From positions 2,914,001 to 2,978,000 of the forward strand of contig OX377203.1 of NCBI GenBank assembly GCA_947396885.1: a stretch of 64,000 nt of DNA. Direction: 5' to 3'. The notes below the pieces were generated by a model. The model worked only from the letters and a program-made list of their open reading frames with translations, made no database searches and was not told the origin of the DNA. The stretch comes from Heligmosomoides polygyrus polygyrus. Lineage: Eukaryota; Nematoda; Chromadorea; Rhabditida; Heligmosomidae. Positions 39,991-52,200 of the stretch are shown here, piece after piece (within the stretch, counting starts at the first letter, position 1; every line of letters begins with the position of its first letter). The position numbers were made by a program, and so were the translations under genes.

Positions 39991-40387
39991 TCGAACGTTT
40001 TTATGTCTATTTTTCCTTCTAAATGCTGTGGTATTCAACATGTTAATAAATGTTCAGCACCAGTGATTCACAGATACACGGGTGCTAAACATTTATCAGT
40101 GGTACAAAGTGCATGAAGCACCACTGGGCACCTTAAGGTAGCGTATAAAGGCTACAGGCTCCTCATAGTCCGTTTCCATTCATGGACCAAAGGCCTCGGG
40201 AAACAGCATCCTGCTCGGATTCTCAAAGGAGACCACGTTGTGACGTCGGAGGTGGTTCAACTGAGAAACGAGGAGTGCGGATCCCGCAAATTAAGCTAAA
40301 CGGCATCGATACACTCTTTTCCTCATGTCTGCCTGTCACCTGGAAATCAGAGGTCTGCTGAAGGTTTTCTAGAACCTACCACCAACA
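39991..40387. other. Unassigned stretch
   Basis: Contains 'TGTTCAGCACCAGTG' and 'CACTG..GGTGCTAAACA'-like inverted words around 40050-40100 (a small hairpin). Otherwise nothing is seen. Confidence 0.3.
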
Positions 40388-40612
40388 ATGTCCGCCGACG
40401 ATCGAGTGGTGATCCACCTGCTCACGCTGAAGTGTGGCCCACCTTCAGACAAGGAACCTTCGAGTGAAGAAATCAACCTGGCCGAACGGATGGCCAGCAT
40501 ACTCAAGGACTTCGAAGCACGTCAACTTGAAGTTAACGAAGACGTTGTGGTTAACAAGCCGGTCAGTAATAAACAGGTCGCAAGAAAGGAACTCTCCACA
40601 ACGTACCGCTGA
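40388..40612 (+). CDS. Hypothetical 74-aa protein or exon
   Basis: An ATG in context ACCAACAATGTCC opens a frame 'MSADDRVVIHLLTLKCGPPS', 'SEEINLAERMASILKDFEAR', hydrophilic and helix-prone, ending in TGA 13 bases before a family C SINE. The composition is more protein-like than most frames nearby. No family is recognised. It could be the N-terminus of a mobile-element protein cut off by the SINE. Confidence 0.3.
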   Translation: MSADDRVVIHLLTLKCGPPSDKEPSSEEINLAERMASILKDFEARQLEVNEDVVVNKPVSNKQVARKELSTTYR

Positions 40613-40624
40613 AAAAATGTGCAG

Positions 40625-40768
40625 AAAACGTCTGAAAATGGCGAATCCCCCAAATCTCAACCAGACAGCCGAAATGCAAAAATGCAGCAGCGCACAAGAA
40701 CCAAACCCCCGACCTCCCTCGCATGAAGCAACGCCACTACCCACTGCGCCCCGAGCTGTAAACATTGG
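40625..40768 (-). mobile_element. SINE family C
   Basis: The complement reads GGGGCGCAGTGGGTAGTGGC (box A side) and GGTCGGGGGTTTGGTTCTTG (box B side), then 'CATTTCGGCTGTCTGGTTGA'. Confidence 0.7.
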
Positions 40769-40971
40769 CGATTAAAAAAGAATGTTTTAACTTCGACTAG
40801 GTAAATGCTCGTGTTTTTCCTTTCGTATTTGTATTACCAAAAACATTGTCCAATGCGGAAGTATTAAGCATGAAAACACTGCTAAAATTCAACAAACAAA
40901 AAAGTACGAACAGATTGCTGACCTGATTGCTACTTGCGAAAATTTATAATTTTTAACACGTATCTCTTACG

Positions 40972-41833
40972 GCCGGCAACTGCACCATCTTCGCTTCGCT
41001 GACGACATCGTGCTCATAACACCGAGCATCAGTCAAGCGGAACGAATGCTGGCCGACTTCGATCGTGTATGTGGAAGCGTTGGACTGCAGCTGAATCTTA
41101 CGAAGACGATGTTCATGAGGAACGGATGGATTTCTGATGCCCCATTCTCGCTCAACGGAACGAACATCTCCGAATGCTCCAGCTATCTGTATCTGGGTCG
41201 CGAAGTCAACATGGCCAACGACCTAGCACCACAGCTGAGCAGGAGGAAACGAGCGGCTTGGGGAGCTTTCAAAAGCGTCGAAGAAGTCGCGAAGAAGACG
41301 AATAACGTCCGACTCCGTGCCCACCTATTCGACTCCACTGTTCTTCCTGCCCTAACATACGCCTCAGAGACCTGGGCTATACGAAAGCAGGATGAACACG
41401 CGATCAGCGTCGAGCAGCGTGGAATCGAGAGGACGATGCTCGGAGTGACACGACTCACGCAAGCGAGAGAAGGCCTCCGGAGTTCCGAGCTTCGCCGACG
41501 CTCGAAGATCAGAGACGCTGTCGCATGGGCCAAGTCGTCGAAAATTAGGTGGGCCGGCCACGTAATGCGCTTCGCAGACACCCGCTGGACGAGAGCCATC
41601 ACCGACTGGATTCCGCGGGATGTCAAGAGAACACCAGGACGCCCACCAACGCGTTGGTCGGACTTCTTCGTGAAAGCCCTGAACGACCGATATGACGCTC
41701 TTCGTGTCCCTCGAGCGAGGAGGATCCATTGGACCACTCTGACACGCGACAGGGACGAATGGAGACGCTGCTGGCGCCCGCTCGAGCAAGTCGATGATCA
41801 ACGGGACGACAGGTGATACAGGTGATACAGGTG
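40972..41833 (+). pseudogene. 5'-truncated RTE LINE copy
   Basis: It begins inside the RT at '[16 protein letters not shown]' and reads uninterrupted to the stop (41816), then GTGATACAG units. The 10-bp target duplication ATCTCTTACG is at 40962-40971 and 41834-41843. The remaining 3' frame is intact and very close to the full copy at 25551-28466. Truncation is by incomplete reverse transcription. Confidence 0.92.
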
Positions 41834-42036
41834 ATCTCTTACGCAGCATGTGCGAGCAATAGGCTTCTATTTAATTCCACATAGAGAATTTCGCAGCTCC
41901 GAATGTATAATTTTGCTTTTGCAGAGGTTAGTTGTTATGCTGAATTTGGGCATAGCATTTGTCTCGCGGCCAATTTTGGTTATAGCGTCTAATACCCAAA
42001 ATTTCGCTTTCTCTTACCATACTGAAGTGTACTATA

Positions 42037-43294
42037 TAAGGTTATCCGGAAAGTTTTTAGACTAATGTCGGAGAACACTGTGTAGTTAATAACTTTATTA
42101 ACAACCACTATCATTCAACAGAATATTCACTATTATGATCTATCATATATTGCCATCTTTCCGGTAGAGAGCGAATACCACGAGCGAAAAACTCCGGAGA
42201 CTTGGACAGCAAGAAGTTGTTGACACCACTTTTGACTTCCTCCCGATTTGCGAACTTTTTTCCGGCCAAGAAAGACTGCAGCGACCGGAAAACGTGGTAT
42301 TCACTGGGTGCACAATCAATTAAGTACGGCGGATAGGGTAACAGTTCAACCCCAAGTTCCTCCAATTTCTTCAGCATATTCTTTGCTGTGTCTGGTCTGG
42401 CGTTATCCATGACAAGAAGAATTTTTCCTCTTCTGGGACTGCGATCACGTAGGATTTCGCTCATTTTCTCCAGCTGAGCGCAGAACATGTTCTAGTCTAC
42501 CATGGAATCGGTAGGAACCAAATCCCAGAATACTGGGCCATTGATGTCCCATCAGAAGGAAAGCAGCTCCTTTTTCTCGTGATCAGGACGTTTCGGCTGT
42601 GGTTGGGTCAACTCATCGAAGTCCACCCAGTGCTTGCGACGCACCAAATTGTCGTAGACGCAATACTTTTCATCCATCGTGACGATCGAGTCGATCCAAG
42701 CAAATGTGCGGCGACGGTTGAGGAGAGAAGTGCAGGTATCAACACGCTTCCGTTTCTCCTGAGACGTCAAAGCATGTGATACGACTCGAGGCAACTTCGC
42801 GACTTTGCCAGAAGACCGAAGAACATCGTGCACTGTGGACTGAGGAGTATTTGTAAGGTCTGAAAGTTCGCGTACAGAAAGATCAGGTCGAGCACCGCAG
42901 GTGGCGAGTACGAGCTGTATGTTCTGCATATGTGGTCGACCTGTGCGTCGGGAATCCTTGAGGGATTCGTCACCGTCGTCGAACTTGCGGTACCAATTGA
43001 AGCACGTCGCCCGAGAGGTGGCTTCCTTCATTGTCTCCTGTAGAAAGCGATGGGCCTCGTTCGCGGATCGGCCAGAGCGGTACTATAGAAGGAGAGCTGG
43101 TCGGTAGAGCATCTTCTTGTCCATTGCGAAGGCGCCACTGGGAACAGGAGACAATATGTCGCACATCCTGCTGACAGTCACTACAGAGGACATGGAAACC
43201 TGTCCTAAGTCCGGCCCGCTGACAACTTCAGCTGGGAAAGATACGTTGTTCTGAATCGTATCATGCAATTAGTCTAAAAACTTTCCGGACCTAA
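42037..43294 (-). mobile_element. Decayed mariner, second type (1258 bp)
   Basis: Ends TAAGGTTATCCGGAAAGTTT and the complement of TTAGGTCCGGAAAGTTTTTA, with TA flanks. The ends differ from the 35902 element, so it is another mariner lineage. Confidence 0.85.
42111..43124 (-). pseudogene. Mariner transposase with internal stops
   Basis: Minus strand: start 'MDKKMLYRPALLL' then a stop (43083), then 'EATSRATCFNWYRKFDDGDE', 'SGKVAKLPRVVSHALTSQEK' and 'IVTMDEKYCVYDN' (first Asp) in frame 43031-42552. After stops near 42550 and 42485 comes 'ILLVMDNARPDTAKNMLKKL' (second Asp) and 'CAPSEYHVFRSLQ', where the third Asp is replaced by Glu in the SEYH motif. The end is 'LPERWQYMIDHN'. Not functional. 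Confidence 0.85.
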
Positions 43295-43309
43295 TATTTG
43301 ACGATCTAT

Positions 43310-43750
43310 AACATTTTCGTGTAAGCATGTACACTGTTCCAAGCAAACCTGACGCTTTCGAAATCTAACGAAGCATCTTCCAGATTGAAACAAGCGTCTT
43401 CTGGATTAAAACAAACACTTTTCGAAAAAGATAGAAAAGTCTTCTGCTTAGGGAAAATTTTGCATGGATTTCTTTCAGTTTTTTTTTTGAAACTCACCTG
43501 TCCCAATATGCGAACACATTGTATAAACTCCTATAAATTGTACTTATACTTCGAAGGAAAAATGATTTAAAGCTTGTTTTAAGGAGCAGGATGGCAGCAA
43601 TTTTTAGCGCAAAAAGAAATGACTGCGCCATGTACACGTCCAGGCGCCACGATTTTCCTTCGCTCGATAGCAAACGTTCTGTTAGCTTGGACTGAACTTT
43701 CACACTCGTCATCAGTACAAAAAAGTAATTGCAAAGCACACATGCATGTT
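43310..43750. repeat. Diverged foldback-type repeat
   Basis: 'AAATTGTACTTATACTTCGA', 'AAAGCTTGTTTTAAGGAGCA', 'GACTGCGCCATGTACACGTC' resemble by order and wording the repeat at 60240-60370 ('GAACTTGTTCTAAAATGCAG', 'GATCGCGCCATGCATTCACA'). A short set of direct repeats 'GAAAC.AGC.TCTTC' lies at 43370-43430. Confidence 0.4.
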
Positions 43751-43848
43751 TTTTTACAGTTTTAAGTAAGCTTTATTTATTTGTTTGTTTATCTGCTTAT
43801 TTATTTATTTGCTTATTTATTTATTTAGCTGCGTCTCAAGGACGCGCC

Positions 43849-44030
43849 CAGCCCCAGTTTATAGTTGCGCTGCTGCCCGGCACGACACCATAGTCTGAAT
43901 AGATATCGATCGGGCGGCACGAAAAAATCGATATCTACAGCGATCGTGGTGACGTGCCGCGTGACGAAAAATCGATATCTATGGCGATCGTAGTGCCGTG
44001 TTGCGTGGCGGTGCAAGTATAAACTAGGGC
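43849..44030. mobile_element. Palindromic MITE P with tripled core
   Basis: Ends AGCCCCAGTTTATAGTTGCG and AAGTATAAACTAGGGCT. The core word ATCGATATCTA.(A/G)GCGATCGT appears twice, plus an inverted ATAGATATCGATCGGG, suggesting internal duplication. Confidence 0.75.
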
Positions 44031-44880
44031 TTATATGTGAGAACAACAAAAAATAGGCCGTGCAACTAAAAAGAAAAAACATGCAAAAATATAAGATTGA
44101 AGCGGCAACGTTATATATTAGAGCAGGAATCTCAGAAACTATCCGTCTAGGTTGCGAGAGTCTCTATAATAATGATGGCGTGCTTCAAAAGCAAGAGCAC
44201 AAGTTGGATACTAAAAGGAATTTGCACTATCAATCAGATGAAAAACGCAACGAGCTGTACAAGTACATGGCACAATCTGCTTTTTAGTGCTTCAAAACGC
44301 TGCCGTCTTTCACCCTAGAGTAAGTTGTGGACCGTAATTTTTCCTTCAAATGTAAAATTTTTTTAAACATTTCAAAGAGTGTGATCTTCTATTGGGATGG
44401 AAAATTTACAAATTCAAAGTCATACTAAAAAAAATTTGGATAAAAATGTTTCAACCCTCTTGGAGAGTTTTAGTTTAATTTGAAAGACGATCGTCTTCTT
44501 TGGATTAAAAAACGTCAAACTTGCTTAGAAGGTCCAATTTGACGTTAAAAAGGTGTGTAAAGTGTCCTTTGAAGGTAAAAATTGGAGAAAGTAACCTTCG
44601 ATTAGGAGCACTCTTCGACTTCTCGTTTTATAGAACGCTCGAATTTCCATCCGAAGCATTCTGTGCAACGTATTTTTGGTTGTTTGGCGCTGTAGGTTCG
44701 ATTTCGCGCTCAGCGGCACCCGTTGGTGACGAGTTTTCGGAGAGCAACAAGGTAGTAACCTCCGCTCCGCGCGACCTCGCCAGCTTTTTTATGCGCACTC
44801 AAATCGCCTCTAAAAATACAACGTAGAGTCACATAAGAGATCAGCGTAGAAGGCGTTCGCTCCACTCAATTTGAACAACG
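44031..44880. other. Unassigned, including a family D repeat
   Basis: About 44380-44600 shares 'TCTTGGAGAGTTTTAGTTTA' and 'CAATTTGACGTTAAAAAGGT' with 62270-62390 (family D). A 75-codon frame at 44060-44287 is uninterrupted but unrecognised. Confidence 0.35.
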
Positions 44881-44883
44881 ACG

Positions 44884-45010
44884 GTGGGTGATAGCGCAGT
44901 CGGAGGAGGCGCCTGCTGTTGCGCGCACCCAACTCTAGGTTCTTGGTTCGGGTCTAGCCCAGTCCCATCTTTCCGGGATCAGCGAAAAGGAATCAGACCA
45001 GATCAGGGAC
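44884..45010 (+). mobile_element. SINE family A, 5' half
   Basis: GGTGGGTGATAGCGCAGTCG head and TTGGTTCGGGTCTAGCCCAG box B side; it breaks off after 'GATCAGGGACTTCT'. Confidence 0.65.
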
Positions 45011-45037
45011 TTCTACGCTATTCTGTAACCCGGACCA

Positions 45038-45330
45038 AGGCTAAAAGGATAAAGGACGGCGTGGTGAATCCCTTTTGGGATGCGCCACGCATTCTACTTC
45101 TACGGGATGTCGTGGAGGTGACTTGAATGCGTATTTGGTCATACAATGACTTGCGGGGGCCAGTCGATGAACAGTTCAGCGCTTTATCCTTTCTAGACAG
45201 GTCTGCTACCAATTCACCGACCCCGGAGGGATGGAAGGCTTGGTTGGCCTGGGCGGGAAATCCGAACCAGGAACCTGGTATCGGGTGCACGCGACAGCCG
45301 AAGCCTCCTCCGACTGCGCTACATGCGCAA
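45038..45330 (-). mobile_element. SINE family A
   Basis: Near full length; tail 'AAGGATAAAGGACGGCG' at 45046 and head 'GCGCATGTAGCGCAGTCGG' at 45328. Confidence 0.85.
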
Positions 45331-45671
45331 GTGCTGGACTATCGATGAACAACTGTATGAATAGCATATGCACCACTACTTAGCTCCCTACTTGACAAGA
45401 AGGAACAGAGAGAAGTGCCTGGAAGGGAAACTTCAAGAAGAAACATCGTCAAACAACGCATCGTGAAGCCCCTTGTTGCCCCTTCGCCGGGTATGAAACA
45501 GCCGTCTATCATGTTCGTGTTGTTGCCAGACCGCTGTAATCCCCGATATTATCAGATAAGGCGGCAGTATCTCTTACTACTCCTCATCAGCACAAAATAG
45601 AAACGACTTTTGTTCTGTTTAGCCCGAAAATAGAGGAAGTTATGGATCTTGAGGTAATTTCTGCTCTTCTT

Positions 45672-45872
45672 CCGATACCACATGTAAGTGGTAGCACAGC
45701 TGGAGGATGCGACTGCCGTGTGTACTCTGGTTTGAGCTTCTTGCTTCGGATTTTCCTCCGGCCAAGGGGTCGGTGAATTAATAGTAGACTTGCCTGGGAA
45801 GGGTGAAACACTGACTTTTTCAACGGCTGACCATAGCAAGTCATTCTATAGACCGAATACAGCCATAGATCG
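45672..45872 (+). mobile_element. SINE family A, diverged, 3'-truncated
   Basis: 'GTGGTAGCACAGCTGGAGGA', 'TTGCTTCGGATTTTCC', 'AAGGGGTCGGTGAATTAAT', 'CAAGTCATTCTATAGACCGA' follow the family order. It runs directly into the RTE copy tail. Confidence 0.7.
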
Positions 45873-45883
45873 CCTCTACGATA

Positions 45884-46580
45884 GTATCACCTGTATCACC
45901 TATCGTCCCGTTGATCATCGACTTGCTCGAGCGGGCGCCAGCAGCGTCTCCATTCGTCCCTGTCGCGTGCCAGAGTGGTCCAATGGATCCTCCTCGCTCG
46001 AGAGACACGAAGAGCGTCATATCGGTCGTTCAGGGATTTCACGAAGAAGTCCGACCAACGCGTTTGTCGGCGTCCTGGTGTTCTCTTGATATCCCGAGGA
46101 TCCAGTCGGTGATGGCTCTCGTCCAGCGGGTGTCTGCGAAGCGCATTACGTGCCCGGCCCACCTAATTTTCGACAACTTGGCCCACGCAACAGCGTCTCT
46201 GATCTTCGAACGTCGACGAAGCTCGGAACTCCGGAGGCCTTCTCTCACTTGCGTGAGTCGTGTCACTCCGAGCATCGTCCTCTCGATTCCACGCTGCGCG
46301 ACGCTGATCGCGTGTTCATCCTGCTTCCGTATAGCCCAGGTCTCTGAGACGTATGTTAGGGCAGGAAGAACGGTAGAGTCGAATAGGTGGGCACGGACTC
46401 GGACGTTCTTCGTCTTCCTCGCGACTTCTTCGACGCTCTTGAAAGCTCCCCAAGCGGCTCGTTTCCTCCTGCTCAGCTCCGGCGCTAGGTCGTTGGCCAT
46501 ATTGACTTCGCGACCCAGATGGACGTAGCTGGAGCATTCGGAGATGTTCGTTGCGTTGAGCGAGAATGGGGCATCAGAAA
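45884..46580 (-). pseudogene. 5'-truncated RTE LINE copy
   Basis: Begins at 46580 inside '[20 protein letters not shown]', runs through '[20 protein letters not shown]', and ends in the GTGATAC tail at 45884-45895. One frameshift near 46095 separates 'DWILGISREHQDADKR' from '[20 protein letters not shown]'. Otherwise close to the full copy. Confidence 0.9.
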
Positions 46581-47555
46581 CATGTGAAATTAGTTGCCAG
46601 CCTAATATTATTTAGGAAAATCTACGACAACACTACAAGTTTAACGGCAGTTCGCCATAAACAAGTGCCGCAGGTTCGCATCAACCGCGATCCAATCAGA
46701 CACTGGATTACGGTGGCAGCAAATTCTTGCTGATTTTTGTAATTCATTGTGATGACCTTCGTTTTTTTTGTCCTTTTATAACTTCAGACTGTTTCCTTGC
46801 CTTCATAATCTGAATCAACATTTAAACATTTCAATCGTATTCTCGACTCTGCCTTCCAATAGGCGTTTGTCTACCAACACTTCCCTGCAGTTGTATCGCA
46901 TCTTTGCTCAATTTCTTCTCATCCTTTCATCATTTATTCCAGTTCATCCGTAGCGCATACTGTAGCACACTGTGACAGCTTTGAAATTTGCTTTATTAGA
47001 CTAACTAACCTTGTCACTTTATATTATTAGGTAAAACTATACCATATACTACTGCGTGTTGCAATCCATACTGTACCGATGCAAAATATCCAACAAATAC
47101 GAGATACAATATAAGAACGAATAGTGAAATACATCAGGTCAATCGACAAACAAATCGAGACCACGACAATACAACTAATGCGCCAATATTCCACTTAACT
47201 CGTAATAAACACAATAAATAGTCCATAATAAGTACAAAAAATAGTTCCCAACTGTGCGGCACAATAAATGGTGTTTAATAATACGACAAATCCAATACTC
47301 AATGGATTGCTCTATCAAAAAATCATTCACTCAAAAATAAATCATTTATTGATCGATCGCATCGATTAAGCAATGAGATCAGCTGTTTCTATAGCATGCA
47401 AACCTATGATCCCGAACATAGTATGTACGTGTTCCTTGTATGGAGTCCTATGAGGCGTCTGTGGTGAACCGAATCACTGAAATACTAGTCACATTAAGCA
47501 GATGTATTTAAAAACTATGGCCCAGAAATTATAAATTTTATTTTTTTAAATTTAT
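46581..47555. other. Unassigned AT-rich stretch
   Basis: No gene, RNA or repeat is recognised. AT-rich with stops in all frames. Confidence 0.3.
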
Positions 47556-47834
47556 ATTATAATTATTTTTCAGGTCATAAAATGTAAATCATCCTAAATA
47601 ACCTTGAAATATCAAAATAAATCCTGATTCCACCCATATCTACAGATAGTTGTCATTTTTAATCTTTCCTCATTTATTTTTATTTTTTTTAATCGTTATT
47701 TATCTATATCAAGGAGATATTCGGAATAAATTCTAATTTTTCCATAATGACTAATGAAAATCAAAAATCCTAAAAAAGAAGTTTTTAGCAGATAGAATAC
47801 TACTTTTTATTTTTTCATTATTTATTTTAAAGCG

Positions 47835-47910
<76 letters not shown>

Positions 47911-48198
47911 ACATATGGGGGGATCTCGATGAGTAACTGGAATAAATTTGAAATACCAAAATAAATCATGATTCTACCCACGTCAACAGATGGTTGTTCT
48001 ATGATACATTACTGCATTTTAAATTTTGCTCCTTTTTCATTTTTGAAAATTATTTGTTTATTTATTTATCTCGAGAAATATTCGGAATAAATTCTAGTTT
48101 TCTCGTAATGGCTGAAAAAAAATCAAATTTACTAAAAGAGAGTTGTTCTGCAAATACAGTCCTACATTTCTAATTTTTTCTTTATTCATTTTAAAGCT

Positions 48199-48249
<51 letters not shown>

Positions 48250-48880
48250 TCTCGATGAGTATTCGGAATAAATTTGAAATACCGAAATAAATCCTGATTC
48301 TACCCACGTCTACAGATGGTTGTTCTATGATACATTACTGCATTTTAAATTTTCCTCATTTTTCATTTTTAAAAATCATTTGTCTATTTATTTGTCTCTA
48401 AATTCCAATTTTCCTATAAGAAAAAAGAAAAATGGCTAGAAAAATCAATTTTACTAAAAGAAAGAAAATTGTTCTGCAGATACAGTCCTACATTTTTTAT
48501 TTATTTTTCCTTTATTCATTATTTATTTACTGGTTTATTTATTTACCTCGAGGAGTATTCAGAATAAATTCGAAATTCCAAAATGAATCTTGATTTTACC
48601 CACGTCTACACATGGTTGTTCTATAGATGCATTTCTATATTTTTAATATTCATTTTTTTACTTTTAAAAAATATTTGTTTATTTATTTACCTCGAGGAGA
48701 TAATCGGAATAAATTCCAATTTTTCCATAATGGCTAAAAAAAATCAAATTTAGTAAAAGAGAGAGAGCTGTTCTGCAGATATAGTCCTACATTTTTAATT
48801 TTCCTTTATTAATTTTAAAGCATTATTTAATTATTTATTTATTTATCCTGAGAGATATTCGGAGTAAATTCCGATTGTGC
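47556..48880. repeat. AT-rich tandem array, units of about 300-350 bp
   Basis: The phrase 'GATTC(T/C)ACCCACGTCTACAGATGG' recurs at about 47629, 47975, 48298 and 48594, giving steps of about 345, 325 and 297. Each unit also holds 'CGGAATAAATTC.AATTTT.C', 'CAGTCCTACATTTTTA' and a (TTTA)n tract; the longest tracts are 47834-47907 and 48198-48252. Unit length varies mainly with tract length. It resembles a small satellite block. Confidence 0.8.
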
Positions 48881-49270
48881 CCTTATGGCTGAAGAAAATG
48901 TAAAGAGTTTAAGTTTAAGTTTGAAAACTCGTCTAGGCTTTTTTTCAACCCGCATAAATCTTTCTAAACTCTTTCCACTACGTTTTATCGCCAGTGACAT
49001 TCTTCCTAAGGTTACCGGCCCCATAAATAATGGTCTCTTTCTAGTCATAAGTATTGATTGCTTGTTGATTATTTGGGTGCGTAGCGCATTCCAGCTGTTT
49101 GTTCAAGTTATTATTTATTTCATTAAATAATGAATGTAAAAATAAGACAAAAATAAACTCCGGCGGATATATCCTACTCGGGAGGGGTCATACCGTAAAT
49201 GCCTATTGCGTACGCCATCCCATCCCTACCAGACTAGGGTAAATCCTTTTCTTCCCACCCACCGTTTGGC

Positions 49271-52200
49271 TCACTTTGCTAGTACAACGAACTCACTGTT
49301 TTCCATTTGCCAGACGAACTGTCGTCGATAGAGATCGTTCTCGACCTCGATCCGCTCACGAAGGTGTCGAATGCTCTCGAAGGGTGGACGTGGAGTGCGC
49401 TCGAGCTGTTCGATCTGAAGCTGCAGCTCCATCCCGTACTGTTGAGCGGCCTTCTGTTCTAGTAGATCGTCATCCAGCGGCTTCTCCTCCTCCAGACCTG
49501 CCTCCAAACCGCTTAGCAACGAACTCTAGAAGGACGACACTTATTCGAATGGCTTGTCGCTCCAGAATAACTTAGAGAAACCTTCAGACTTACCTCGCTA
49601 ACGTCGTCACAGCGATCATCGTCGGCGGCCAACTCGCTCCAGTCTTCAGGAGTCGGAGTTCGTGATGGCGGATCGTCGAACATTGATGTCGAGAAGTGGT
49701 GACCGAGGCCTTTATCTAGCATACGCCTCCTGTGAGACTGACCTCGGGGCATTCCCAGCAGATCTGGCCGGCGCCCTCTCGACTCAGAGTGTAGCCAAGG
49801 GGCGCACTCTGTACCAATTAGGGCAGTTAGCGCCAGGGATGTAGGCTCCGATCCGGCGGGCAGGGCAATGGAGTAGATAACAGTAATGTCACTAATTTGT
49901 CTAGCACCTACCTTTATTTTTATTCTCACAAAGCCACATATTAGTCTGGCCCTGAAGTAACTATCGTCTCCAGATGAAATCTCATCGCTCCAGCGCAATT
50001 TCAAACAAATAACCGTCGTCAGAATTTTGATGTCTCCCTCGAGAAAATGTTCATCTAAAAATTCGTATACCCAAAGGTAGAGCTTCTTAATGAAAAGCCA
50101 TAAACGCATGTATCACAGATTAAACTGTGATTGGATCAACTGCATTCAGAATGCGCCATGATTGCCACCGGTGTGAATTTTGAAGTCGACGAATGGATGA
50201 AAGTCTGCTTTCTCACACCTGAAGTCACAGTTAGCAGTTTCAAGAGAGGAAAATACGTCTTCCAAGTTCAACTAGGCACGCTTTAAGAAAGTGAAAATAA
50301 ATGTTCGATTAAAAAAACGTTGACTTTCTTTGAAAAGTTGTTGCTCGCCAAATAGAATCCCAAGAAATTGATAACACTATTCGAGCATCCATAAATTTGT
50401 TATTATTAGGTTGTAACGAATTAAATGGCACTGGCTCGCGCCATATTTTGGCGCGTCTTTACGCGTTCGATCAACAACAAACCGTAACATGTGGCATATC
50501 ATTTAGAAGCGCAAACTTTGCTCTACCGGCGAGTACCAAATTTTCTATGTAAAAGTGGGAAAACTTTAGAGTTTTATTGACTTTTTTGCAGATGGACAAA
50601 AGGGTAATCCGAGGCATTTACTTGTATGAATTCAAGCTGGGCACTACAGCTAAGGAGGCGGACGAGAAGATCAACGCCGCATTCGGTCAAGGATGTTCCA
50701 CAATTCGGACGGCGTATCGTTGGTATCAGAAGTTCCGGAATGGAGATGAGAGCTTGGAAGAGCATGAAGGTATAGTGGGAGGCATAGTGATGTTGATGAG
50801 GACAAGCTGAGAGATGTGGTAGAGGAGGATCCACACAAAGGTACCAGGGAGACAGCGAAGGTTCTTGGCGCCGAAAGTGCCTTCGAGGATTTCGTCAATT
50901 CCAGAACTTCTGATTTGTACTCTACAGGGATAAAAAAGCTCGTGTCACGTTGGCAAAAATGTGTAGAATCAGAAGGTTTTTATTTCGATTAATAGACTTG
51001 CCCACAAGCCGAGATATTAACTGTTTAAATTTACAGTGGTTCAGTGCCATTTATTTCGTTACAACCTAATATTTCGGCCAATATCGGTGTATTAGGTTTG
51101 TTTTAAAGTGCAGAAAACCAGAAATTTTACGGTGTGTCAGAAGAGGGGATCGCGCCATACTTTCTCCTGGGCATCTTTGAAAAGGAGACTGGTGACATCT
51201 GGATTTTTCCCAACTCTTTCCCACAGTTACACAGGAATTCTGTAAACAGCGAAGAGCTTTCATTGATCGGGAATGAAATCTGGGTCGGATTTGTCAACGA
51301 TTAAACCCACGGGTATGCGGGGTATAACGGGTATAGATACCCACGATAATGCATTCATCTCCACCCTCCGTTATACCCTGCATACCAGCGGAAATGATTA
51401 TTGAGGAATCTGAGCCTTGGAGAACGTTGAAAAAACACATGTTAACCACTTAGAGAACAGTATCGTCTTCTGATGCAGTTGATTAGGGATCTGCTCAATG
51501 TAGAAGCTAAAACTAAGCAAGCAAGGGTGAAAATTTGGAGCTCTTAGGGCCTGATCATACTTCGCGACGGGAGCGATTGGTCTGCAGGGCAAATCATACG
51601 TATCGACTTTTGTCGGGCGATCGCCCTGCAAAAATCGATGGTTTGGTTGGCTGACAAATCGCTCCTGACGGGAAGTATGAACACGGCCCTAACTATAGGT
51701 ATATTCATAGACCATGACAGGAAAACATACGGATCGATTAATGGCAAAAAATGCAATAGATATGTATTCTTCGCCAGAGCGACCAGTCGCTTCTGACGCT
51801 CCCGGAGCGGACTGCGAAGAGACGCGCGGTGGACCAATATCGCGGGAGCTATTCTGGTGGGGTAGGGGCACTTTAATCGGCTGCTTGAGAAGAGCTAAAA
51901 AAATTCAAAGTGAACTCTTCTATAAAAGCGACAAACTGGGCTTGTCTATGAGAGGATCTACGCTCACATCTTACTAGCTGGGGAAAGCCACATTGTTCGT
52001 GTTTTTTCTTCGATTTTTAGTGGTGTCCCTTTCTGACCGGTATATATCCGTAGCGTTTATACTCCCACGCTGAGCGTATAGTGGCGAACTTTATCGATCG
52101 CGTTGCTCGATCAATTTCGCCACTATACACGGCATTGCATCGCTTGGCGGGGAGTACCAGCGTTCCTATGAAGTGTTTTCACAGCGCTGCTTGATATCAG

